A stretch of DNA of 64,000 bases from Myroides guanonis. Its GTDB lineage: Bacteria > Bacteroidota > Bacteroidia > Flavobacteriales > Flavobacteriaceae. The DNA is taken from contig NZ_FORU01000002.1 of the NCBI RefSeq assembly GCF_900114085.1, positions 124,001-188,000 on the forward strand. Direction: 5' to 3'. Within the stretch, counting starts at the first letter, position 1; every line of letters begins with the position of its first letter. The notes under the pieces are model-generated. The model had not been told where the DNA came from and did not search any database. It was given only the letters and a program-made list of their open reading frames with translations. This document shows, one piece after another, positions 48,726-55,932 of the stretch. The translations under genes were made by a program, and so were the position numbers.

Positions 48726-50966
48726 ATGAAACATTTTATTACTGTTGTATTGTGCGCCTTAAGTCTATCCTTATGGTCACAAGAACAACTCAACGGAACT
48801 ATTGTAGACGAAACCAATAGCCCGATACTTGGCGCGTCAATCTTTTGGGAAAACACAACAATTGGAACCACATCAGAAGCAAATGGAACTTTTAAAATTC
48901 CCTTGCACGAAAACGGAGTTCTCATCATTTCATATGTTGGATATGAAGAGAGAAAGCTCCCTATATCCAATACAAAATCATTAAAAACAATTATCCTCAA
49001 ACCAGACAACATTTTAGGAGAAGTACTTTTAAAAACAAAAAAGAGAAATACTACACGCTCAGTTAGCGGAACAGCCAATACGATCACCATGAGCAGTGGA
49101 GAACTTCTAAAAGCAGCTTGTTGCAACATTGCAGAAGCCTTTGAAACCAACCCTGCAATTGATGTAAACTTCGCTGATGCAATAACAGGAACTAAGCAAA
49201 TTAAAATGCTTGGACTAACTAGTCCTTACATTCTTATTGCAGAAGAAAACATTCCATCCGTACGTGGTGCTTCACAAGCCTATGGACTATCTTTTACACC
49301 AGGAACTTGGGTAGAGAGTATCCAAGTAACCAAAGGAGCAGGAAGTGTCGTTAATGGATACGAAAGTATCTCTGGCCAAATCAACACGGAATTGATAAAA
49401 CCATTAAACGATATTCCACTCTTTGTAAACTTATATGGTTCCACCGACGCCCGCTTTGAAGCAAACATCCATCTCAATCAGAAAGTTTCTGACAAATGGA
49501 GTACTTCTCTATTTCTACACGGAAATCTACGTCAGAATAAAAACGATATGAATCATGACAACTTTCTTGACTCCCCGATAGGAGAACAGATCAACGTAAT
49601 GAATCGTTGGCAATATACCAATCTCGAAAAAGGAGTCGTAAGCTTTTTGACCTTGCGTTATATGAAAGATAACAAGCAAATGGGAGAAGTTGATTTTGAC
49701 AAAAAAACAGACAAACTTAAACCTACAATATGGGGTTCTGAAATAAACACAGAAAAAGTCGATCTAAGTGCAAAGGTGGGATATGTATTTCCAGACATGC
49801 CTTTTCAAAATATGGGATTGCAAGTATCCTATAATTACCACAAACAAGACTCCTATTTTGGGCTAAACCCATACAACATTCAACACAATAGTCTATATAC
49901 GAATTTTATTTTTGGCTCTATAATCAGTAACACAATGAATAACTTCTCTACCGGAGTAAGTTTTACTATGGACAACTACAATGAATATGTAGCCTTCTCA
50001 CTAAATCAAAATTTTGACCGTATGGACAACTCTGTAGGTGGATTTTTCGAATACACTTATAACAACACAGAGAATTTAAGTTTCATAGCGGGCCTAAGAG
50101 TCGATTACCACAATCGAATGGGGGTTTTTATGACACCGCGTTTTCATTTAAAATACAGCCCTTGGAGTACAGGAACATTTAGATTATCAGCAGGAAGAGG
50201 AAAGCGATTAGCTAATATTTTTGCAGAGAATCAAAGTTTCTTCGCTAGTAACCGTCAGTTCATAATTCATAACGTACAAGGTGACATCTACGGGCTTGAC
50301 CCAGAAATTGCATGGAATTATGGATTAAGCTTTTCCCAGGACTTTAATTTGCTCAGCAAACAAGGAAACATAACAGTCGACTTTTATAGAACCGATTTTG
50401 AAAACCAAATAATTGTAGACATAGACCAAAACTCACATGAAGTTAACTTCTACAACTTAGACGGAAAATCATTTGCAAACAGCCTTCAAATAGATTTGAA
50501 CTACAATTTAGCGCACAACCTAAACTTACGAGGCGCATATAAATATTACGACATACAAACCGATTATCAGAGTGGCAGAAAAGAACGCCCATTACAATCT
50601 AAACACAGACTATTCGCTAATTTAGAATATGAAACCCAAACTACAGAAAAAGGAGGAAGCTGGAAGTTTGATGCAACCTATAATTGGATTGGAAAACAAC
50701 GTTTACCAAATACAAGTCAAAATGCTGTAGAAAACCAATTAAAACCATACACCAACCCTTTCTCTACCGTAAATGCGCAAATCACAAAAGTATTCTCTGA
50801 CAGATTTGAAATTTACATAGGAGGAGAAAATATGACTAATTACACACAAGACCGTATTATTTTAGGAGCAGACCAACCGTTTGGAACAGACTTTGACAGC
50901 TCTATAGTGTATGCACCAATATTTGGTCAAATGTATTATGCAGGACTTAGATATAAAATTAAATAA
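48726..50966 (+). CDS. TonB-dependent outer-membrane receptor, probable metal (copper-type) uptake
   Basis: 746 residues. A signal peptide (to ~18) is followed by a carboxypeptidase-like domain (~20-100: LNGTIVDETNSPILGASIFW, LIISYVGYEERKLPI) and the plug (~105-230; IKMLGLTSPYILIAEENIPS, VESIQVTKGAGSVVNGYESI). A full beta-barrel ends in an aromatic/basic GLRYKIK. The plug begins with an unusual vicinal pair Cys132-Cys133 (LLKAACCNIAEAFE). There is no SusD partner, so it is not a glycan system. It is flanked by the Cys-rich HYC_CC_PP gene (62 nt before) and an HMA protein gene (15 nt after), suggesting a metal substrate. Confidence 0.9.
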   Translation: MKHFITVVLCALSLSLWSQEQLNGTIVDETNSPILGASIFWENTTIGTTSEANGTFKIPLHENGVLIISYVGYEERKLPISNTKSLKTIILKPDNILGEVLLKTKKRNTTRSVSGTANTITMSSGELLKAACCNIAEAFETNPAIDVNFADAITGTKQIKMLGLTSPYILIAEENIPSVRGASQAYGLSFTPGTWVESIQVTKGAGSVVNGYESISGQINTELIKPLNDIPLFVNLYGSTDARFEANIHLNQKVSDKWSTSLFLHGNLRQNKNDMNHDNFLDSPIGEQINVMNRWQYTNLEKGVVSFLTLRYMKDNKQMGEVDFDKKTDKLKPTIWGSEINTEKVDLSAKVGYVFPDMPFQNMGLQVSYNYHKQDSYFGLNPYNIQHNSLYTNFIFGSIISNTMNNFSTGVSFTMDNYNEYVAFSLNQNFDRMDNSVGGFFEYTYNNTENLSFIAGLRVDYHNRMGVFMTPRFHLKYSPWSTGTFRLSAGRGKRLANIFAENQSFFASNRQFIIHNVQGDIYGLDPEIAWNYGLSFSQDFNLLSKQGNITVDFYRTDFENQIIVDIDQNSHEVNFYNLDGKSFANSLQIDLNYNLAHNLNLRGAYKYYDIQTDYQSGRKERPLQSKHRLFANLEYETQTTEKGGSWKFDATYNWIGKQRLPNTSQNAVENQLKPYTNPFSTVNAQITKVFSDRFEIYIGGENMTNYTQDRIILGADQPFGTDFDSSIVYAPIFGQMYYAGLRYKIK

Positions 50967-50981
50967 CTAAAAAACAATCAA

Positions 50982-51317
50982 ATGAAAAATTACATCCTTA
51001 TTGCATTAGCAAGTTTCTTCTCAATAGCTATAAACGCACAGGAGAAACCAAAGAACAAAGAAATCGTTGAAGTAAACGGTCAATGTGGAATGTGTAAAAA
51101 ACGAATTGAAAAAGCAGCGTTATCTGTAAAAGGAGTTAGAGCCGCAGAATGGTCAGTAGATAACAAACAATTGGAACTCTTTTTAAATCCAAAAAAAGTA
51201 GACGTATTGGAAGTTGAAAAAGCAATCGCAAAAGTAGGACATGACACCAAGCATGTAAAAGCAACAGAAGAAGAATACAACAGCCTTCACTCTTGCTGTA
51301 AATATGAACGTAAATAA
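50982..51317 (+). CDS. secreted heavy-metal-associated (HMA) domain protein
   Basis: 111 residues. The signal peptide (MKNYILIALASFFSIAINA-Q) sends a ferredoxin-like HMA domain (~25-92) to the periplasm. The metal-binding loop is GQCGMCKKRIE with Cys35 and Cys38. A second cluster HSCC sits near the C-terminus (~102-106). The gene follows the TonB receptor by 15 nt and ends at a terminator, closing the three-gene metal module. It may hand the metal on from, or buffer it near, the receptor (inference). Confidence 0.92.
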   Translation: MKNYILIALASFFSIAINAQEKPKNKEIVEVNGQCGMCKKRIEKAALSVKGVRAAEWSVDNKQLELFLNPKKVDVLEVEKAIAKVGHDTKHVKATEEEYNSLHSCCKYERK

Positions 51318-51322
51318 CAAAC

Positions 51323-51356
51323 AAAAAGCCCTAATTTAAATAATTAGGGCTTTTTT
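51323..51356 (+). terminator. terminator of the metal module
   Basis: A 14-bp stem AAAAAGCCCTAATT / AATTAGGGCTTTTT with a 5-nt loop and a T6 run lies directly after the HMA gene. Confidence 0.85.
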
Positions 51357-51432
51357 AAACTCAAACTACAATATGTAATCTTGTAGCAAACTCAAAACTA
51401 CAAAATCAAAAATTTTCTTTTTCACAGCTATT

Positions 51433-51864
51433 TTAATCATATTGCTTTAATAAGTATAAAATAAGGTCAGTAGTAGTTAACATCCCAACCAAATTCTCAT
51501 CTTTCATAATAGGTAAAGCCCTAAACCCACTTTTTACCAATATTTCCGCAGCTTCCCTCACATTTGTATGAGATTCAATTGTAACTACGTCTTTTGTCAT
51601 AACCTGCTCTAGACAATACATATCATAAATAGTAGCACTAATCACTCTATCCTCTTCATCTAATCCTTCAGCAACTCCAACTCGTAATAAATCAGTATAG
51701 CTAAGAATTCCAACGATACGATCCCCATCAACTACAGGTAAATGACGAATATTGTGCTTTAGGAATAACTCTTCCGCTTTACTTAAAGTGTCTTTCAAAT
51801 TCAATTTAACAACATTCTCTGTCATTACAATAGATACAGGTATTCTCTCCTTCATAGTGAACAT
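51433..51864 (-). CDS. CBS-domain pair protein
   Basis: 143 residues consisting of two CBS domains (about 8-70 and 78-140), no membrane segment. The repeats are visible as SIVMTENVVKLNLKDTLSKAEELFLKHNIRHLPVVD-type and VMTKDVVTIESHTNVREAAE...FRALPIMKDENLVGMLTTTD; both carry the nucleotide-contact G(I/M)L(S/T)xTD. Such stand-alone Bateman modules sense adenosine nucleotides. The first ATG (51864) is used; the ATG 9 nt later is also possible. A TATTTTTG box (51889-51882) and a dyad (51904-51930) lie upstream. Confidence 0.92.
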   Translation of the reverse strand: MFTMKERIPVSIVMTENVVKLNLKDTLSKAEELFLKHNIRHLPVVDGDRIVGILSYTDLLRVGVAEGLDEEDRVISATIYDMYCLEQVMTKDVVTIESHTNVREAAEILVKSGFRALPIMKDENLVGMLTTTDLILYLLKQYD

Positions 51865-51903
51865 GCTATTAAATTACAGGACAAAAATACATTGATATTT
51901 TGG

Positions 51904-51930
51904 CTAACATTATGACATTTGTCATGTTAG
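51904..51930. promoter_or_regulatory. dyad-symmetric operator candidate upstream of the CBS gene
   Basis: The core ATGACA-TT-TGTCAT (51912-51925) is a perfect 14-bp dyad, extended by CTAAC/GTTAG on the flanks. It sits where the -33 region of the leftward CBS gene promoter would be. It lacks a T-run, so it is not a typical terminator for the upstream gene. Confidence 0.4.
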
Positions 51931-51938
51931 AAAATATA

Positions 51939-53072
51939 TTACTTAATTAACCCTTCAATCTCATCTACAGTACCCTCACCATAACCGCTCCATTTTTTAA
52001 TTAATACTCCCTCAGGATTAAACAAAAAATAAGTTGGAGTACCACTTATAATGTATTGTGCTAAAGCATCATTCATCCTACCATCAGAATTGCGTATGAT
52101 ATTCCAATTATCCACCCCGTCAACAATATAATTCCTAAATCCCTCTTCGTCTTGATCTATATAGTAAGTCAAGACATTTATTTTTTCTTTATTCATATTA
52201 CTCAACTTTTCTAAACCGGGTCTTGACATTTGACTAGCCCCACAATAAAGAGTAGAGAAATCTACAAGCAAATAACGTCCGTCAAAATAATTTGATAGCT
52301 TCTGCTTTTCATCATTTTTATTCTCAAAATTAAAATCAGCATACTCCATTCCCTCTTCCATTTGACGTGAATCAATATAAGTTTTAAGAAAAACTCCATA
52401 TTTAGAAACCCTCAAGTTCTCATCTAACTTTTCATACATTTCACTCAAAACAGGCTTTTCTATCCTAGTAAAACTTCGTACGATATAAGATAACGAAAAA
52501 TAATTATTAGCATTTTCCAGTAAATAAGCTTTGTTTATATTATCAACTTCAGAATCTATCTTCCCAATAGATCCATCCTTCCCCCAATAAGATTCCGAAA
52601 CTGATTCCGAAACTGATTCATCCACAGGTTTTCCATAATACTTTTGCATATATTCCTGCATCAATTCATTTCTTTTATCAGAAAGCTCTTTTGTCAGACT
52701 ATTAAAATCTTGCTGAACAGCATAATACTTAGAATTTTCAACTCTGAGGTTATCCTCGAAATTTTCAAACTGAGAATGAATAGCAATGTTTTCTCCATTC
52801 TCTACAAATAAAAACACATCTGAACGTCTTTCTGTTTCCCCTCCAATTGATAAATGTATTGTTCTAGGAAAATCAATTTTTTCAAATCGAGATAGACTAA
52901 ATTCATTATTTAGAAGTTCAGTGGTACCAACAACCTCCATCGATTCCAGATCCCTCAATACAACCTGAGCTCCCTCATCAAACCCCCTTAAAGTCCCTTT
53001 AATCGTTAATTCTTGTGCACTAACAATACATAAAGAAAGCAAACAAATAACGCTAACACCGATTCTTATCAT
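51939..53072 (-). CDS. secreted thioredoxin-fold (TlpA-like) protein with DUF4369-type N-domain and CxxS site
   Basis: 377 residues. A signal peptide (to ~19, IVSA-Q) is followed by a beta-rich N-domain (~22-110, LTIKGTLRGFDEGAQVVLRD), a helical middle and a C-terminal thioredoxin-like domain (~240-377). The active site reads TLYCGASQ, so Cys277 is kept but the second Cys of CxxC is Ser280. The cis-proline loop SGTPTYFLF is intact. It is therefore unlikely to be a standard disulfide reductase, but could be an isomerase-like or mixed-disulfide-trapping protein. Residues 152-159 are a tandem ESVS duplication. No partner genes are evident. Confidence 0.85.
   Translation of the reverse strand: MIRIGVSVICLLSLCIVSAQELTIKGTLRGFDEGAQVVLRDLESMEVVGTTELLNNEFSLSRFEKIDFPRTIHLSIGGETERRSDVFLFVENGENIAIHSQFENFEDNLRVENSKYYAVQQDFNSLTKELSDKRNELMQEYMQKYYGKPVDESVSESVSESYWGKDGSIGKIDSEVDNINKAYLLENANNYFSLSYIVRSFTRIEKPVLSEMYEKLDENLRVSKYGVFLKTYIDSRQMEEGMEYADFNFENKNDEKQKLSNYFDGRYLLVDFSTLYCGASQMSRPGLEKLSNMNKEKINVLTYYIDQDEEGFRNYIVDGVDNWNIIRNSDGRMNDALAQYIISGTPTYFLFNPEGVLIKKWSGYGEGTVDEIEGLIK
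52591..52618. repeat. in-frame 12-bp tandem repeat inside the TlpA-like gene
   Basis: The unit GATTCCGAAACT occurs twice in a row followed by a partial copy (GATT). It encodes ESVS-ESVS on the leftward strand, in the linker before the thioredoxin domain. Confidence 0.8.
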
Positions 53073-53212
53073 ATGAAGTATATTTTAATTTTAAAAATTA
53101 CATTATTCAGTACTTAAACAATCTTACATCTAAGAAACCCTAGTAAACTTAACGTTTTTTAAGTTAAAATAAAATCTTTAACCAAAGAATAAAACACACA
53201 ACTTATAAGAAT

Positions 53213-53246
53213 AAAAAAACCGTTTCAAAATAAATTGAAACGGTTT
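53213..53246 (-). terminator. terminator of the yqeY-tRNA-Arg unit
   Basis: A 12-bp stem AAACCGTTTCAA / TTGAAACGGTTT with a 6-nt loop, followed by T-rich sequence on the leftward strand, lies 12 nt past the tRNA 3' end. Confidence 0.85.
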
Positions 53247-53257
53247 CTATTAAAAAG

Positions 53258-53331
53258 TGACCGCGGGAGGTTTCGAACCCCCAACCCTCAGAGCCGAAAT
53301 CTGATATTCTATCCAGTTGAACTACGCGGCC
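53258..53331 (-). tRNA. tRNA-Arg (TCG)
   Basis: The leftward strand folds into a 74-nt cloverleaf: acceptor GGCCGCG/CGCGGTC (one G-T), D stem GTTC/GAAT, anticodon stem TCAGA/TCTGA with loop TTTCGGC (anticodon TCG, reads CGA and probably other CGN), and T stem GGGGG/CCTCC with TTCGAAA. The discriminator base is A and CCA is not encoded. It begins 6 nt after the yqeY stop, so it is probably cut out of the yqeY transcript. Confidence 0.95.
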
Positions 53332-53337
53332 CCAATA

Positions 53338-53790
53338 TTATTTAGAAAGTAAAGCCTTAACAACAGTAGATATTGTTTTACCGTCTATCTTTCCTGCTAA
53401 TTCCTTAGAAGCCAATCCCATTACTTGTCCCATAGAAGCCATTCCAGAAAATGAACCATTCTCAATTATCGAAGCCACTACAGCTTCAACTTCTTCTACG
53501 CTTAACTGTTCTGGTAAAAACTGTTCAATAATTTTAGCTTGTGCTATTTCAGGATCAGCTAAATCTAAACGATTCTGCTCACTGAATATAGCCGCACTAT
53601 CTTTTCTTTGCTTCACTAATTTCTGAAGTATCTTAATCTCATCTTCAGCACTAAGTTCTTCCTTAGCACCCGACTGAGTTTGTGCTAATAACAATTCAGA
53701 TTTAATAGCACGCAACGCTTCTAGAGCTGTAGTATCTTTCGATTTCATTGCTTCCTTCAATGCATCCATAATTTGTTTTTGCAAACTCAT
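53338..53790 (-). CDS. yqeY: GatB/YqeY domain protein
   Basis: 150 residues, the YqeY family related to the tail domain of the tRNA-dependent amidotransferase subunit GatB. It is all-helical: LQKQIMDALKEAMKSKDTTALEALRAIKSE, IKILQKLVKQRKDSAAIF and EQFLPEQLSVEEVEAVV, ending DGKTISTVVKALLSK. The exact role is unknown, though tRNA binding is assumed from the GatB relation. A tRNA-Arg gene follows after 6 nt. It lies between the ftsZ terminator and the tRNA. Confidence 0.93.
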   Translation of the reverse strand: MSLQKQIMDALKEAMKSKDTTALEALRAIKSELLLAQTQSGAKEELSAEDEIKILQKLVKQRKDSAAIFSEQNRLDLADPEIAQAKIIEQFLPEQLSVEEVEAVVASIIENGSFSGMASMGQVMGLASKELAGKIDGKTISTVVKALLSK

Positions 53791-53812
53791 AGTCTTGATT
53801 TTTTAATTTTCA

Positions 53813-53839
53813 CAAATATAAAAAATAACCCGAAAACAA
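53813..53839 (-). promoter_or_regulatory. candidate promoter of yqeY / tRNA-Arg
   Basis: On the leftward strand TTG (53839-53837), 16 nt, then TATATTTG (53820 down to 53813) resemble the consensus with a slightly short spacer. It overlaps the ftsZ terminator hairpin. Confidence 0.45.
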
Positions 53840-53860
53840 AACTGCTTTCGGGTTATTTTA
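53820..53860 (-). terminator. terminator of ftsZ (end of the division cluster)
   Basis: A 13-bp stem AAATAACCCGAAA / TTTCGGGTTATTT with a 10-nt loop lies 18 nt after the ftsZ stop. The T-run on the leftward strand is weak (TTTTTATATTTG). Confidence 0.7.
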
Positions 53861-53877
53861 AATCTTTCATGTTCTCA

Positions 53878-55920
53878 CTAATCTACATTATCATGTAAAA
53901 AAGAATTGTTAGAACGCAACTTAGAATCGTTATTACTATCTAATCCAACTGTCATTCTAGACCTGTTGACATCAGAATTAGTAGATTCTAAATCAACTCC
54001 CATTCTTTTATAAGCAGGTTCTCGATCAAGATCATCCAACTGCGCATTAGAAGTATTGAACTTATAATTAAAGTCCTTCATTTTTCTTTTGCGTTCTTCT
54101 GTTCTATTTCTCAAAACCTCTTCAATACTCATTTCCATAGGATTCACTTCCTCATGGATTATATGGGTGGTTGGAATTTCTTCTTCACTTGTGCGAATAC
54201 TAAACTTAAACTCCTCTTCTATCGCTTCAGTATGAACAGTTTTAGGTTTTGAATTCATTAACTCATTCTCAACTTCCATATAATCTTCCAATGAATAGCG
54301 AACTACATCATTATTTGAAGTAATGGATTCATTTGAAAATACAGATTGTTTTGGCTGTTCAAATCTAGACTGCTCCGAAGAAACAACTGATTGCACTTCC
54401 TCTAATTGAAACAAAACTGGCTCTTCAACTTTATGAGCTATAATTGGCTCATGAACTTGATAAAAAGGCTTAGCTATCTCTTGCTGTTGAACTTTTGGCT
54501 CTACAATTACAAACTCAGGTTCAACAACCTGAATCTCTCTAATATCTCTAACCTTCGCAATAGTATTCTCAATAGGAGAATCTGTAGCTGTAGTTTTCAC
54601 AGTTGGCTCAACGATTTCAAAAAACACATCTAAACCAGAAGCAACCTCATGATTTACTCCTTCGCTAGTAGTTTTTTTTTCAACTTGAAAACCACCATTA
54701 CCGTCGTTTCCCAATCCCCCTATAGGAGCGTCATCATCTAAATTGTATACTTTTCTTTCTTCAACAATTTCTTGTTCTACATGAACTTCAGGTTCTTTAT
54801 GAGCTAAAGGCTCTTGAGGAGATGTAAAACCAATAGTTGGAGTATGAGTTTGTGTTAAATCACGAACTACTTTTTGTTCTTCTTCTAAAGCATGAATAAT
54901 CACTCTAGGCTCAGAAGAATTCACAATATTCATTTGTTGCTCTACATTGAAACCAGTAGCAATGATTGTAACAGAAATAGATTCACCTAAAGATTCATCT
55001 TCACCAACCCCCATAATGATATTAGCATTATGTCCTGCTTCTGTCTGAATATGATCATTTATTTCACCAATCTCATCAATAGTAATTTCATTAGTACCTG
55101 AAACAATTAACAGCAATACGTTTTTAGCTCCGCTAATCTTATTATCATTCAATAATGGAGAATCCAATGCTTCAACAATCGCTTCCTTAGCTCTCGTTTC
55201 ACCTGAAGCTACAGAAGATCCCATAATAGCAGTACCACTGTCTGAAAGTACTGTTTTAGCATCTTTTAAGTCAATATTTTGCGTATAGTGATGTGTAATA
55301 ACTTCTGCAATCCCTCGAGAAGCAGTAGCTAAAACTTCATCTGCTTTAGAGAACCCAGCCTTAAAGCCAAGATTTCCATAAACTTCACGAAGCTTGTTAT
55401 TATTAATCACGATAAGCGAGTCAACATTTTTTCTAAGTCGTTCCACTCCTTTCAAGGCTTGTTCTTGACGAACTTTACCCTCGAACTGAAAAGGAATAGT
55501 CACAATACCAACAGTTAAAATGTCTCTTTCTTTAGAAAGTTGAGCGATGACTGGTGCAGCACCTGTACCTGTTCCTCCCCCCATTCCTGCAGTAATAAAC
55601 ACCATCTTTGTATTGGTATCCAACATTTTTTCAATTTCCTCGATACTTTCTAAGGCAGATTGTTGTCCTACCTCAGGGTTAGCCCCTGCTCCTAAACCTT
55701 CCGTTAGGTTAATACCCAACTGAATTTTATTAGGAACTGTACTGTTTTCTAAGGCCTGAGAGTCAGTATTACATACCACAAAATCCACCCCTTTAATCCC
55801 TTGCTTAAACATGTGGTTAATTGCATTACTTCCTCCTCCTCCTACTCCAATTACTTTAATAACGTTTGATTGGTTTTTAGGCAAATCAAACTTGATGTTT
55901 CCAAAATCTGTAGTCTCCAT
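53878..55920 (-). CDS. ftsZ: cell division protein FtsZ with very long C-terminal extension
   Basis: 680 residues. The GTPase/tubulin core is complete in residues ~18-330 (VIGVGGGGSNAINHM, the tubulin signature GGGTGTG at 114-120, and the T7-loop region). It polymerises into the Z-ring. Beyond that lie ~350 residues, rich in Glu, Val, Pro and Gln with repeated VEP/EEP words, probably a disordered linker. The extreme C-terminus reads LRSNNSFLHDNVD, which I believe is the conserved flavobacterial tail in place of the usual FtsA/ZipA-binding peptide. Ordinary FtsZ has ~380-450 residues. It lies 12 nt after ftsA at the end of the dcw cluster. Confidence 0.97.
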   Translation of the reverse strand: METTDFGNIKFDLPKNQSNVIKVIGVGGGGSNAINHMFKQGIKGVDFVVCNTDSQALENSTVPNKIQLGINLTEGLGAGANPEVGQQSALESIEEIEKMLDTNTKMVFITAGMGGGTGTGAAPVIAQLSKERDILTVGIVTIPFQFEGKVRQEQALKGVERLRKNVDSLIVINNNKLREVYGNLGFKAGFSKADEVLATASRGIAEVITHHYTQNIDLKDAKTVLSDSGTAIMGSSVASGETRAKEAIVEALDSPLLNDNKISGAKNVLLLIVSGTNEITIDEIGEINDHIQTEAGHNANIIMGVGEDESLGESISVTIIATGFNVEQQMNIVNSSEPRVIIHALEEEQKVVRDLTQTHTPTIGFTSPQEPLAHKEPEVHVEQEIVEERKVYNLDDDAPIGGLGNDGNGGFQVEKKTTSEGVNHEVASGLDVFFEIVEPTVKTTATDSPIENTIAKVRDIREIQVVEPEFVIVEPKVQQQEIAKPFYQVHEPIIAHKVEEPVLFQLEEVQSVVSSEQSRFEQPKQSVFSNESITSNNDVVRYSLEDYMEVENELMNSKPKTVHTEAIEEEFKFSIRTSEEEIPTTHIIHEEVNPMEMSIEEVLRNRTEERKRKMKDFNYKFNTSNAQLDDLDREPAYKRMGVDLESTNSDVNRSRMTVGLDSNNDSKLRSNNSFLHDNVD

Positions 55921-55932
55921 ACGTATCGCTTT

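Noticed and set aside
51366..51386. Hairpin CTACAA...TTGTAG as the CBS gene terminator
   Set aside because: Short stem, distant from the stop and without a T-run on the leftward strand.
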